Shown here piece after piece: positions 1-8,112 of a stretch of DNA of 37,771 nucleotides. Numbering within the stretch: the stretch's first letter is position 1; each line of letters starts with the position of its first letter. Source of the stretch: Chloroflexota bacterium (GTDB taxonomy: Bacteria > Chloroflexota > Limnocylindria > Limnocylindrales > CSP1-4); assembly GCA_021783595.1 (NCBI GenBank), contig JAJXTS010000007.1, forward strand, positions 1-37,771. Direction: 5' to 3'. The notes beneath the pieces are model-generated. The model had not been told where the DNA came from and did not search any database. It saw nothing but the letters and a program-made list of their open reading frames with translations. A program made the translations under genes and the position numbers.

Positions 1-1242
1 CAGCGCGTCCACGGGCTCGGCCGGCGCGCCCGGGGCGGGCGCCTGGCGGCGACGGGCCGGGGCCCGCGCCTCGCGGTTGAACACGATGGCCTCCGACGCG
101 AGCGCCGGGGCCGGGATGCGGGCCAGCTCGACGGCGCCGGCGACGGGCCGGCCATCGGGGCCGAGCGCCCCGGAGCCGTCCGGCCCGGTCAGCACCACCA
201 CGTCGGGCTCGGCGGTGACCCGGCCGATGACCGCCGACGCGATCCCCCACCGGTCGCACACCTCGTGGACCGCGGGCCACTGCGCCGGCTCCACGATGGA
301 CACCATGCGCTCCTGGGACTCGGAGATCATGACCTCGAACGGCTCGAGGCCGGGCTCCCGGCGCGGGATGGCGTCGAGGTCCACGAGCATGCCCGTGCCG
401 CCGCGGTCGGCGGTCTCGCACGTGGCGCAGGTGATGCCCGCGGCGCCCAGGTCCTGGATCGAGACCACCAGCTGGCGGGCGATCAGCTCGAGGGTCGCCT
501 CGATCAGCAGCTTCTCCGCGAACGGGTCCCCCACCTGGACGCTGGGGCGCTTGGACGGGTCCTGGTCGCCGAACGTCGCGCTGGCCAGCACCGAGGCGCC
601 GCCGATGCCGTCGCGACCGGTGGCCGAGCCGTAGAGGACCACCAGGTTGCCCGGGCCGTCCGCCGAGGCCCGGGTGAGCATGCCCTCCTCGAGCAGCCCG
701 ATGGCCATGACGTTGACGAGCGGGTTGCCCTGGTAGGAGGGGTCGAACACCAGCTCGCCGCCCACGGTGGGCACGCCGACGCAGTTGCCGTAGCCGCCGA
801 CGCCGCGCACGACGCCGTCCACGAGGTGCCGCGTCCGCGGGTCCTCGGGGTTGCCGAAGCGCAGCGCGTCGAGGACCGCGATCGGGCGGGCGCCCATCGC
901 GAACACGTCGCGCAGGATGCCGCCGACGCCGGTGGCGGCGCCCTGGTACGGCTCCACTGCGCTCGGGTGGTTGTGGCTCTCGATCTTGAACGCCACCGCG
1001 AGCCCGTCGCCGATGCTGATGACGCCGGCCTGCTCGCCCACGCCCGCCACGACGTCCTTGCCCTTGGTGGGGAGCGTCCGCAGGAGCGGCCGGCTGCTCT
1101 TGTACGAGCAGTGCTCGGACCACATGACGCTGAACATGGCAAGCTCGAGGCCGTTCGGCTCGCGGCCCAGCTTGGCGCGGACCGCGTCCAGCTCGACGTC
1201 GACCAGGCCGAGGGCGATGTGGAGCGGGACCTCGGCCGTCAC
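1..1242 (-). CDS. purL: Phosphoribosylformylglycinamidine synthase, large subunit PurL (partial, C-terminus off window)
   Basis: Catalytic subunit of FGAM synthetase, which converts FGAR, glutamine and ATP to FGAM in cytosolic purine synthesis. The first 414 residues are visible and the frame is open at the left edge, so roughly the C-terminal 40-45% is missing if it is a usual small PurL of about 740 residues. Family motifs seen are [10 protein letters not shown] near residue 43, the ATP/FGAR-site stretch [18 protein letters not shown], and [10 protein letters not shown]. The start is GTG at 1242: its GTGA overlaps the purQ stop by four bases, and GGAGGTG lies just upstream (1247-1253). It is the short PurL type, which needs separate PurS and PurQ, and both genes are directly upstream. 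Last visible gene of the operon. Confidence 0.96.
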   Translation of the reverse strand, partial: MTAEVPLHIALGLVDVELDAVRAKLGREPNGLELAMFSVMWSEHCSYKSSRPLLRTLPTKGKDVVAGVGEQAGVISIGDGLAVAFKIESHNHPSAVEPYQGAATGVGGILRDVFAMGARPIAVLDALRFGNPEDPRTRHLVDGVVRGVGGYGNCVGVPTVGGELVFDPSYQGNPLVNVMAIGLLEEGMLTRASADGPGNLVVLYGSATGRDGIGGASVLASATFGDQDPSKRPSVQVGDPFAEKLLIEATLELIARQLVVSIQDLGAAGITCATCETADRGGTGMLVDLDAIPRREPGLEPFEVMISESQERMVSIVEPAQWPAVHEVCDRWGIASAVIGRVTAEPDVVVLTGPDGSGALGPDGRPVAGAVELARIPAPALASEAIVFNREARAPARRRQAPAPGAPAEPVDAL

Positions 1243-1997
1243 GCGGCACCTCCGGCGGGCTGCTTGGTGCCGGCGACGCGGCCGGTCGCGGCGTACTCCG
1301 CGGCGCTCACGACCAGCGAGCGGATGATCCCGAGGCCGTCGTCGGAGCCCAGGACCGCCTCCACGGCCGTCTCTGGGTGCGGCATGAGCCCGGCCACGTT
1401 GCCCGCGGCGTTGCTCACGCCAGCGATGCCCCGCAGCGAGCCGTTGGGGTTGCCGGGGGCGTCCGGCCCGGCGACGCTGCCGTCGGGGTTGGCGTAGCGC
1501 CACAGCACGCTGCCGTCGGCCTCGAGCGCGTCGAGCGTGGCCTCGTCCGCGTAGTAGCAGCCCTCGCCGTGGGCGACGGGCATGCGGAGCGGGCGCCGGT
1601 CGCCGATCTCGCGCGTGAACGGCGAGTCGAGGCGGTCCGGCAGGATCGCCACCTGGCGGCTCACGAAGCGCAGGCCGCGGTTGCGGAGCAGCGCGCCGGG
1701 CACCAGCCTCGCCTCGGCGAGGACCTGGAACCCGTTGCAGATGCCCAGGACCGGGCCGCCGCGCGCTGCGAACTCGGCGACCGCGCGCATGACGGGGCTG
1801 AACCGGGCGATCACGCCCGCCCGCAGGTAGTCGCCGTACGCGAACCCGCCCGGGATGAGGATGCCGCTGACGCCCTCGAGGTCCACGGACTCGTGCCACA
1901 GCCTCACCGGCTCGGCGCCCGCGACCTCCAGCGCGTTGGCCGCGTCGATGTCCCGGTTGGAGCCCGGGAACAGGACGATGCCGACCCGAGCCGTCAC
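1239..1997 (-). CDS. purQ: FGAM synthase glutaminase subunit PurQ
   Basis: Class I glutamine amidotransferase, 252 residues, that releases ammonia from glutamine for PurL. The nucleophile is C87 in GICNGFQVL, and the His-Glu pair of the triad is H207/E209 in LMPHPE. The N-terminal [14 protein letters not shown] is typical of the family. The reading frame stays open upstream into purS, but the real start is GTG at 1997, because the protein homology begins there and the GTGA overlaps the purS stop. Length matches free-standing PurQ (about 225-260). Translation is probably coupled to purS and purL on either side. Confidence 0.96.
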   Translation of the reverse strand: MTARVGIVLFPGSNRDIDAANALEVAGAEPVRLWHESVDLEGVSGILIPGGFAYGDYLRAGVIARFSPVMRAVAEFAARGGPVLGICNGFQVLAEARLVPGALLRNRGLRFVSRQVAILPDRLDSPFTREIGDRRPLRMPVAHGEGCYYADEATLDALEADGSVLWRYANPDGSVAGPDAPGNPNGSLRGIAGVSNAAGNVAGLMPHPETAVEAVLGSDDGLGIIRSLVVSAAEYAATGRVAGTKQPAGGAA

Positions 1998-2254
1998 GCG
2001 AGCACCTCGACGTCGAACAGCTCCATCAGCGGGTTGCTGAGCAGCTCCGACGCCAGCCGGTCCACCACGGCCCGCGCCGCGGTGGCGTCGGCCGCCTGCA
2101 CTGTCAGCTCCACGCGCCGGCCCACGCGGACGGCCGAGACGCCGCTGATGCCCAGGTGCGGCAGGCTCTTCTCCACGGCGCGGCCCTGGGGGTCCAGGAT
2201 GCCGGGCTTGGGGGTGACGTTGACCGCGAAGCGGTAGGCGGGCTGGTCGCTCAC
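1994..2254 (-). CDS. purS: FGAM synthase accessory subunit PurS
   Basis: Small (86 residues) subunit that bridges PurQ and PurL in the three-part FGAM synthetase complex and helps channel ammonia. It has the usual PurS pattern: a beta strand with [17 protein letters not shown], then the [15 protein letters not shown] segment and a C-terminal [12 protein letters not shown]. Start is GTG at 2254, overlapping the purC stop as GTGA. Its presence fits the short PurL downstream and rules out the large fused PurL of proteobacteria. Confidence 0.95.
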   Translation of the reverse strand: MSDQPAYRFAVNVTPKPGILDPQGRAVEKSLPHLGISGVSAVRVGRRVELTVQAADATAARAVVDRLASELLSNPLMELFDVEVLA

Positions 2255-3168
2255 GCGATGACGTCCTCCGACAGGTAGCGGGCGAAGCTCGCCCCGGTGA
2301 TCCGCTCGTAGGCCTCGACGTAGCGGGCGCGGGTCCCCGCCACCACATCATCCGGGAGGTCCGGCCCCGGCGCCGTCTTGTCCCACGGCTGGGCTTCCAG
2401 CCAGTCGCGGACGAACTGCTTGTCGTAGCTGGCCTGGGCGCGCCCCGGCTCGTAGGCCGCAGCATCCCAGAAGCGCGACGAGTCCGGCGTCATGGCCTCG
2501 TCGATGAGCAGGAGCTCGCCGTCGGGCGCGACGCCGAACTCGAACTTGGTGTCGGCGAGGATGATCCCGGCCCGCTCGCAGACCGCCGCGCCGCGGGCGT
2601 ACAGCGCGATGGACGCCTCGCGGACGCGCCCGGCGAGCCCGGGGTCCCGCGCCAGCTCCACCACGCGCTCGAACGGGATGTTCTCGTCGTGGGCGCCGGC
2701 AGGCGCCTTCCACGCGGGCGTGAAGATCGGCTCGGGCAGGCGTTCGCTCTCGCGCAGCCCGGCGGGCAGGGCCACCCCGCAGATCGCGCCGGTGGCCAGG
2801 TAGTCCTTCCAGCCGGACCCGCTCAGGTAGCCGCGCACCACGCACTCCACGGGGAGCACCTCGGCCCGGCGGCCGAGCATCATCCGGCCCCGCAGGCTCG
2901 CCAGGACCTCGGCGTCGCCGCCCGTGAGCTCGGCCGGCAGGTCCGCGGGGTCGGTCGAGAGCAGGTGGTTCGCCACGATGTCGGTGGTCTCGCGGAACCA
3001 GAACCGAGACAGCCCGGTGAGGATGCGGCCCTTGTCCGCGATCGGCGTGGGCAGGATGACGTCGAACGCCGACAGCCGATCCGACGCGACCAGCAGGAGC
3101 CGATCGTCGCCGATCGCGTAGAGGTCGCGGACCTTGCCCGAGCGGACGAACGCGCTAGCGAGCGCCAT
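2251..3168 (-). CDS. purC: Phosphoribosylaminoimidazole-succinocarboxamide synthase (SAICAR synthetase)
   Basis: Joins aspartate to CAIR with ATP to make SAICAR. At 305 residues it is the longer type with a C-terminal extension, as in fungi and many high-GC bacteria, rather than the roughly 240-residue E. coli type. Visible motifs are GKVRDLY (11-17) in the ATP-binding lobe, the signature LPVECVVRGYLSGSGWKDY, and DTKFEFG with LLIDEAMTPDSSRFW in the C-terminal lobe. Start is ATG at 3168 with AGGAGG six bases upstream. The first 14 bases overlap the end of purB. Confidence 0.96.
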   Translation of the reverse strand: MALASAFVRSGKVRDLYAIGDDRLLLVASDRLSAFDVILPTPIADKGRILTGLSRFWFRETTDIVANHLLSTDPADLPAELTGGDAEVLASLRGRMMLGRRAEVLPVECVVRGYLSGSGWKDYLATGAICGVALPAGLRESERLPEPIFTPAWKAPAGAHDENIPFERVVELARDPGLAGRVREASIALYARGAAVCERAGIILADTKFEFGVAPDGELLLIDEAMTPDSSRFWDAAAYEPGRAQASYDKQFVRDWLEAQPWDKTAPGPDLPDDVVAGTRARYVEAYERITGASFARYLSEDVIA

Positions 3169-4498
3169 GGGAGCCCTCCTTGCGGGCGGCGATCGCCGCC
3201 TCGAGCACGTCCAGCCGCGCGATCACCGACGGCACGTGGCGGAGCACGACGGCGTCGTCGAAGCAGGCGTCGAGCTCGGCCAGGCTAAGCTTCTGGGCCA
3301 CGGCCGGGTCCGTGGCGAGCAGGCCGTGGAGCCCGACGCGCTCGTCCGCGGCGCGGAGGGCGTGCCGCTGGACGATTGCGTACGCGTCCTCGCGCGAGAG
3401 CCCGGCCCGCTCCACCAGCGCCAGCAGGACCCGCGACGAGGCGTGCAGCCCCAGGCCGCGCTCGATGTTCTCGCGCATCCGGTCGGGCCGGACCACGAGC
3501 CCCTCCACCAGGCCCGCCGCCTTGGCGAGCATGTAGTCGAGCAGGATCGTCGCGTCGGGCAGGATCACGCGCTCCGCCGAGCTGTGGCTGATGTCGCGCT
3601 CGTGCCACAGCGGCTGGTCCTCCATCGCGGTGTGGGCGTAGCCGCGCAGCAGGCGCGCCATGCCCGCGATCCGCTCGGACAGGATCGGGTTGCGCTTGTG
3701 GGGCATGGCCGAGGAGCCCTTCTGGCCGCGCTTGAACGGCTCCATGACCTCGGCGATCTCGGTGTGCTGGAGGTTGCGCACCTCGGTGGCCAGCCGCTCG
3801 AGGCTGCCGCCCAGGATGGCGATTGCCGCGATGAACGCGGCGTGGCGGTCGCGCTGGACGATCTGGGTGCTCACCGGGTCCACACGCAGGCCCAAGTCGC
3901 CCAGGACCTCCGCCTCGAGGTCCGGCGCCAGGTGGCTGTACGTGCCCACCGGGCCGCTGATCTTGCCGGTGGCGATCTCCGCTGTCGCCGCCGCCAGCCG
4001 CTCGCGCCCGCGCGCCACCTCGAACGCCCAGCCGGCGCACTTGAGGCCGAACGTGGTCGGCTCCGCGTGCACCGAGTGCGTGCGGCCCATCATGATCGTG
4101 CCGGCCTCGCGACGGGCGCGGCCGATCAGCACGCTCGTGAGCCGGTCCGCACCGGCCAGGAGCCGCTCCCCGGCTGCCCGCAGCTGGAGCGCCAGGGCCG
4201 TGTCCACCACGTCGCTGCTGGTGAGGCCAAGGTGGAGGAAGCGCCCGTCGGCTCCCACGGTCTCGGCAACCTGCGAGACGAACGCGATCACGTCGTGGTC
4301 GGTGGTCTGCTCGATCTCCGCGATGCGGTCCACGTCCACGCGGGCGCGCGCCTCGATGGCCGCCAGCGCCGCGGCCGGGACGAGCCCGCGGGACGCCTGC
4401 GCCCGGCAGACGGCCAGCTCCACCTCGAGCATCCGCTCGAAGCGCGCCTGGTCGGACCAGACCGCGCCCATCTCGGCCAGCGTGTAGCGGCGGATCAT
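3155..4498 (-). CDS. purB: Adenylosuccinate lyase
   Basis: Works twice in purine synthesis: it splits SAICAR to AICAR and adenylosuccinate to AMP, releasing fumarate each time. 447 residues, fumarase/aspartase superfamily. The conserved blocks are TSSDVVDT near 93-100, RTHSVHAEPTTFG (H141/H144 region) and the signature loop GSSAMPHKRNP at 261-271 carrying the catalytic serine. The frame is open far upstream, but the start is ATG at 4498, where homology begins (MIRRYTLAEMGAVWS) and ATGA overlaps the purD stop. It lies between purD and purC, so both of its substrates' enzymes (PurC, PurA) are in the same operon. Confidence 0.97.
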   Translation of the reverse strand: MIRRYTLAEMGAVWSDQARFERMLEVELAVCRAQASRGLVPAAALAAIEARARVDVDRIAEIEQTTDHDVIAFVSQVAETVGADGRFLHLGLTSSDVVDTALALQLRAAGERLLAGADRLTSVLIGRARREAGTIMMGRTHSVHAEPTTFGLKCAGWAFEVARGRERLAAATAEIATGKISGPVGTYSHLAPDLEAEVLGDLGLRVDPVSTQIVQRDRHAAFIAAIAILGGSLERLATEVRNLQHTEIAEVMEPFKRGQKGSSAMPHKRNPILSERIAGMARLLRGYAHTAMEDQPLWHERDISHSSAERVILPDATILLDYMLAKAAGLVEGLVVRPDRMRENIERGLGLHASSRVLLALVERAGLSREDAYAIVQRHALRAADERVGLHGLLATDPAVAQKLSLAELDACFDDAVVLRHVPSVIARLDVLEAAIAARKEGSHGAR

Positions 4499-5826
4499 GC
4501 GGGCACCCTCGCCTTGGGGGGCAGCCGCAGCGCGATGTCGCGCCGGCGGTGGACCCCGTCCCAGTGGATCGTGTCGGCCGCGCGCTCGGCCGCCGCGCGC
4601 GCCTCGGCCAGGTCGGCGCCTCGCCCCACCACGGTCAGGACCCGGCCGCCGCTGGTCGCCCAGCCGCCGTCCGGTCCGAGGGCGGCGGTCCCGGCGTGGA
4701 ACACCAGGGCGCCCTGCCCGCCGGCGGCCCCGACGCCGTCGATGCGGTCGCCTCGCCTGGGGGCCTGGGGGTAGCCCCGCGCCGCCAGGACGATCCCCAC
4801 CGCGGCATCGCCGGTCGCGGGCAGGACCGCGGGGGTCTCGGCCGGGAGTGCGGCCCGGGCGGCCGCGAGGAGCAGCGGCGCGAGCGGCACCCCGACGCGG
4901 GGCAGGATCACCTGCGTCTCCGGATCGCCGCAGCGGACATTCGTCTCGAGCAGGGCGGGGCCGTCGGGAGTCAGCATCAGACCCGCGTACAGGAACCCGC
5001 GGAAGGGCGCGCCCCGCCGGCGCATCGCCTCGAGGATCGGCAGGTGGACCGTGGCCACGACCCGGGCGACGGCCGCGTCGTCGAGGTCCGGGAGCGGCGA
5101 GTAGGCGCCCATGCCCCCGGTGTTGGGGCCCCGGTCGTCGTCGAGGAGCCGCTTGTGGTCCCGGGCGGCTGGCAGCGCTGCCGCGCGAGTGCCGTCGCAG
5201 ATGGCGATGACGCTGGCCTCCGGGCCGGCCAGACGCTCCTCGACCACGAGGGCCGGCGCGCCCGCGGGCCGGCCCTCGAGGAATGCCGGCGCGGCCGCGA
5301 GGGCCTCCCCCACCGTCTCGGTCACGAGCACGCCCTTGCCCGCCGCGAGCCCGTCCGCCTTGAGCACGACGCCCGCCCCCCCGGCCGCGAGCTCGCGAAT
5401 GAACGCGAGCGCCGGCTCGACGGCGCCGCCGCTGAACGCCCGTGCGCGCGCCATCCGCACGCCGGCCGAATCCGCGACCTCGTGGCAGAACGCCTTGGAG
5501 GTCTCGAGGCGCGCGGCCTCGCGGCCCGGCCCGAACACCGGCACGCCGGCGGCCTCCAGCGCGTCGGCCACGCCCACCGAGAGCGGGGCCTCCGGGCCAA
5601 CCACCACGAGTTCCACTCGCTCGGCCCGGGCCAGCGCCACGACCGCCGCCGGGTCCATCGGGTCCACGGCAGCGCACCGCACGCCCGGGGTGGTGGCAAT
5701 GCCGGCCGAGCCGGGCGCGCACAGGACGTCCTCGACGCCAGCCTCGCCCGCCAGCCGCCACGCGAGCGCGTGCTCGCGACCGCCCCCGCCGAGGACGAGA
5801 ACGCGACGCGGCACCTGGAGGGTCAT
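4495..5826 (-). CDS. purD: Phosphoribosylamine-glycine ligase (GAR synthetase)
   Basis: ATP-grasp ligase that condenses phosphoribosylamine with glycine. 443 residues. The N-terminal domain starts with RRVLVLGGGGREHALAW, and the ATP-grasp domain contains LKADGLAAGKGV. Next come HKRLLDDDRGPNTGGMGAYSP and LETNVRCGDPETQ with the metal-binding acidic and Asn residues, then the usual C-terminal domain. Start ATG at 5826; 18 bases separate it from purA. No fusion to purM or purN is present. Glycine for this step could come from or compete with the glycine cleavage system encoded at the right end of the window. Confidence 0.97.
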   Translation of the reverse strand: MTLQVPRRVLVLGGGGREHALAWRLAGEAGVEDVLCAPGSAGIATTPGVRCAAVDPMDPAAVVALARAERVELVVVGPEAPLSVGVADALEAAGVPVFGPGREAARLETSKAFCHEVADSAGVRMARARAFSGGAVEPALAFIRELAAGGAGVVLKADGLAAGKGVLVTETVGEALAAAPAFLEGRPAGAPALVVEERLAGPEASVIAICDGTRAAALPAARDHKRLLDDDRGPNTGGMGAYSPLPDLDDAAVARVVATVHLPILEAMRRRGAPFRGFLYAGLMLTPDGPALLETNVRCGDPETQVILPRVGVPLAPLLLAAARAALPAETPAVLPATGDAAVGIVLAARGYPQAPRRGDRIDGVGAAGGQGALVFHAGTAALGPDGGWATSGGRVLTVVGRGADLAEARAAAERAADTIHWDGVHRRRDIALRLPPKARVPA

Positions 5827-5844
5827 GGACGCCCGGCCGCGCCG

Positions 5845-7152
5845 CTACGCCTGCAGGCCAGGCCGACGGCGCATCGGCCGCCAGGCCCGTTCGATCGTCT
5901 GGGTGCGCTCCGGGCCCACCGAAACGAACACGATCGGCACCCCCGCATGGTCCTCGAGCGCGGTCACGTACCGGCGCGCGTTCTCCGGCAGGTCCGACAG
6001 CGAGCGCACGTCGTGGATCGGCTCCTCCCAGCCCGGGAAGTCCTCGTACACAGGCACGGCGCTCGCGAGCATCGCCCCGCTCGACGGCCACCGGTCAACG
6101 CGCTTGCCGTCGATCTCGTAGGCGACGCCCATCTTGATGGTCTCGATGCCGGACAGGATGTCGAGCTTGTTGAGCACGATGGCCGACGCCGAGTTCACGG
6201 CGACCGCGTACCGCAGCGGCACGGTGTCGAACCAGCCGACGCGCCGGGCACGCCCGGTGACGGTCCCGAACTCCCGCCCGCGCTCGGCGATGCCCCGGCC
6301 GACCTCGTCGAACAGCTCGGTGGGGAACGGGCCCGAGCCCACGCGCGTGGCATAGGCCTTCATGACGCCGATGACCTCGTCCACCTGGAGCGGGCCCACG
6401 CCGCCGCCGGTGCAGGCGCCGCCGGCCACGGGGTTGGACGATGTGACGAACGGGTAGCTGCCGTGGTCGAGGTCCAGGAGCGCGCCCTGGGCCCCCTCGA
6501 GCAGCACGTGGTCCCCGCGGCGCAGGGCGTCGTGGACGAGCCAGGTGCTGTCGTCGAGGTTGTCCTTGAGCCGCTCGCCCCAGGCGAGGCACTGCGCGAC
6601 AAGGGGCTCGACCTCGAAGCGCTCGGCGCCCATCGACTCGAGCAGCAGGTTCTTGTCCGCGAGGGCGCGCGTGATGCGCTCGCGGAGGCGCCCCTCGACG
6701 ACCAGGTCCTCCATCCGCAGGCCGAGGCGCCAGGCGCGATCGCCGTAGGCCGGGCCGATGCCGCGGCCGGTGGTGCCCACCTTGGCGCCCGCGAGCCGGC
6801 TCTCGTTGGCCTGGTCCAGCGCCGCGTGGTACGGCATGATCACGTGGGCCGAGCGGCTCACGCGCACGTGGCTCGTGTCGATCCCCTTGGCCGCGAGCAT
6901 GTCGAGCTCGCGGATCAGGGTGGCCGGGTTGACCACCACGCCGTTGCCGATCACCGACGTGATGTGCGGGTACATGACCCCCGACGGGCAGAGCTGGAGC
7001 TTGAGCGTCTCCTCGCCCACCACCACGGTGTGGCCGGCGTTGTCCCCGCCCTGGTAGCGAACCACCATCGCCACCTGCTCGGCGAGGAAGTCGGTGGTCT
7101 TCCCCTTGCCCTCGTCGCCCCACTGGAGGCCAACGATCACGGTCGCGGGCAT
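5845..7152 (-). CDS. purA: Adenylosuccinate synthetase
   Basis: Uses GTP and aspartate to convert IMP to adenylosuccinate, the first committed step to AMP. 435 residues, the usual length. Diagnostic motifs are the P-loop-like GDEGKGK (12-18), the NAGHTV block near 38-43, GTTGRGIGPAY, and TGRARRVGWFD for IMP/GTP contacts. Start ATG at 7152, with GGAGG at 7159-7163 six bases before it. It is the first gene of the purine operon and lies directly behind a structured leader with an intrinsic terminator, so expression of the whole operon is likely set by termination there. Having purA at the head of a purD-B-C-S-Q-L string is less usual than a separate purA. Confidence 0.97.
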   Translation of the reverse strand: MPATVIVGLQWGDEGKGKTTDFLAEQVAMVVRYQGGDNAGHTVVVGEETLKLQLCPSGVMYPHITSVIGNGVVVNPATLIRELDMLAAKGIDTSHVRVSRSAHVIMPYHAALDQANESRLAGAKVGTTGRGIGPAYGDRAWRLGLRMEDLVVEGRLRERITRALADKNLLLESMGAERFEVEPLVAQCLAWGERLKDNLDDSTWLVHDALRRGDHVLLEGAQGALLDLDHGSYPFVTSSNPVAGGACTGGGVGPLQVDEVIGVMKAYATRVGSGPFPTELFDEVGRGIAERGREFGTVTGRARRVGWFDTVPLRYAVAVNSASAIVLNKLDILSGIETIKMGVAYEIDGKRVDRWPSSGAMLASAVPVYEDFPGWEEPIHDVRSLSDLPENARRYVTALEDHAGVPIVFVSVGPERTQTIERAWRPMRRRPGLQA

Positions 7153-7170
7153 CGCACGCCTCCGGACATG

Positions 7171-7194
7171 AAAAAGCCCCGGCGGGTGCCGGGG
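7171..7194 (-). terminator. Intrinsic terminator in the purA leader
   Basis: On the minus strand CCCCGGC pairs perfectly with GCCGGGG (arms 7188-7194 and 7177-7183) around a 4-base loop and is followed directly by TTTTT (7171-7175). The U-run ends 18 bases from the purA ATG and only about 8 bases from its Shine-Dalgarno, so this is not the end of an upstream gene. There is no minus-strand gene upstream; ssb is divergent. It is best read as a conditional terminator. Confidence 0.8.
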
Positions 7195-7348
7195 TCACAG
7201 GTAGTCGTCTCCCGCGTCAGCCCGCCGAGCGATCGGCGGACCCGGTTGGTGAAGGTGCGAGCCCCACTCACGGGGCGGACGCCGCGCCTTCCTCGGGCAA
7301 TGCTCTTCCCTCCTTCGCGGGTCAGGGGCCCCGCTCGGCCTCGAGGAC
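7171..7348 (-). promoter_or_regulatory. Structured 5' leader of the purine operon (unassigned attenuator or riboswitch candidate)
   Basis: The 407-base gap between purA and ssb holds a minus-strand leader, not a gene. Read as RNA it has a closing helix (7316-7321 with 7211-7216), an arm built on GAAGG/CCUUC (7287-7291 with 7251-7255) capped by hairpin 7261-7276, and a 7-bp hairpin 7222-7239. It ends in terminator 7171-7194, 18 nt before purA. GGCGGG at 7221-7226 could instead pair with CCCGCC inside the terminator (7181-7186), giving mutually exclusive folds as in an attenuator. I compared it by eye with T-box, TPP, SAM, glycine, ZTP, PRPP/guanidine and cobalamin consensus and did not recognise one. 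The transcript start is estimated from the -10 at 7355-7360. Function is inferred from position and folding. Confidence 0.6.
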
Positions 7349-7354
7349 GTGCGC

Positions 7355-7360
7355 AGTCTA
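7355..7360 (-). promoter_or_regulatory. Possible -10 element for the purine operon leader
   Basis: TAGACT on the minus strand is placed to start transcription near 7348. No convincing -35 is visible 16-18 bases upstream, so this is tentative. Confidence 0.35.
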
Positions 7361-7559
7361 CCAAAGCGGACGACCCGCCATCCGTTGCGATTCGGGGTCG
7401 GCGCCCCGGGGCCCGGCTGCGGCCTCAGGGTCGGCATAAGCCGCCGCAAAGCGAGTCCCGTCATGATCGGCCCGTCCGGTCGGATCCCGCCTCGCCGCCG
7501 GCCCCGGCACCGCGCCGGAAGTCGTTGCCCGCCGCACGCAGGAACAGGAGACACGGCCG

Positions 7560-8051
7560 ATGAACAGGGTCCTCCTCACCGGGCGCCTCACGCGCGATCC
7601 GGAGCTGCGCACCACCGCCTCCGGCAAGCCGGTGGTCCAGTTCGCGGTCGCCACCCACGAGTACGTGGGCGGCGGCAAGGAGAAGAGCGAGTTCCACACC
7701 ATCGTCGCCTGGGGCCGCCTCGCGGAAACGTGCGGCAAGTACCTCGGCAAGGGCCAACAGGTCGGGGTCGAGGGGCGGCTCCAGACGCGCTCCTGGGACG
7801 ACGCCAACAGCCAGCGCCACTGGCGCACGGAGATCGTCGCCCACCACGTTGAGATGCTCGCCGGCCGACGGCGGCGCGACTACTCGGCCGAGGCGGCTGC
7901 CGCATCGCTCGAGGCGCAGGCGCTGGCGGCGGGCATCGAGCCGGACCCGCTCGAGCCGGCGGCCGAGTCGTTCGTCCCCGCCGGGCCGGCCCAGCCCGCG
8001 GACGAGGAGGACGAGGAGGACGAGCTGCTCGAGGACGCGGTCGCGGCCTGA
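7560..8051 (+). CDS. ssb: Single-stranded DNA-binding protein
   Basis: OB-fold protein that coats ssDNA in replication, recombination and repair. 163 residues. The OB domain covers about residues 1-102, beginning MNRVLLTGRLTRDPELR and containing FHTIVAWGRLAETC, YLGKGQQVGVEGRL and the strand ending HHVEML. An Ala/Pro-rich linker follows, then a very acidic stretch (DEEDEEDELLED). The last residues are DAVAA rather than the DDDIPF-like tip that normally docks partner proteins. Start ATG at 7560 with AGGAG at 7546-7550. It is the only plus-strand gene in the left third and is monocistronic, not in the usual rpsF-ssb-rpsR group. It may be a second, non-ribosomal-operon SSB paralog. Confidence 0.93.
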   Translation: MNRVLLTGRLTRDPELRTTASGKPVVQFAVATHEYVGGGKEKSEFHTIVAWGRLAETCGKYLGKGQQVGVEGRLQTRSWDDANSQRHWRTEIVAHHVEMLAGRRRRDYSAEAAAASLEAQALAAGIEPDPLEPAAESFVPAGPAQPADEEDEEDELLEDAVAA

Positions 8052-8067
8052 CCCTCGGCTCCCCGCA

Positions 8068-8103
8068 GGCGGCGGTGCGGACACCCCCTTCCGCGCCGCC
8101 GCC
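8068..8103. terminator. Stem-loop between convergent ssb and rsmI
   Basis: GGCGGCGG plus TGCGG (8068-8080) pairs with CCGCG plus CCGCCGCC (8091-8103): 12 Watson-Crick pairs and one wobble around a 10-base loop. It fills the 61-base gap between two converging genes, so it could end both transcripts. No long T-run follows on either strand, so termination strength is uncertain. Confidence 0.5.
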
Positions 8104-8112
8104 CGAGCGCCG

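Noticed and set aside
7195-7348. T-box, SAH or RNase P-like motifs in the purA leader (e.g. GCCCGAGGAAGG, GAAGAGCA)
   Set aside because: Only short partial resemblances; the diagnostic T-box AGGGUGGNACCGCG box, the full SAH core and the RNase P conserved regions are absent.
7137-7364. A 75-codon minus-strand frame across the purA leader
   Set aside because: It overlaps the purA start and the terminator hairpin, has an Arg/Gly-rich product with no family resemblance, and the folding signal explains the region better.
4549-7563. A 1004-codon open frame on the plus strand, and similar long antisense frames (e.g. 3134-4774, 21669-23957, 26430-28079, 31270-33375)
   Set aside because: They lie opposite well-identified genes, are full of Arg, Ala, Pro and His from antisense GC-rich codons, and match no family. 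High GC simply removes stop codons.
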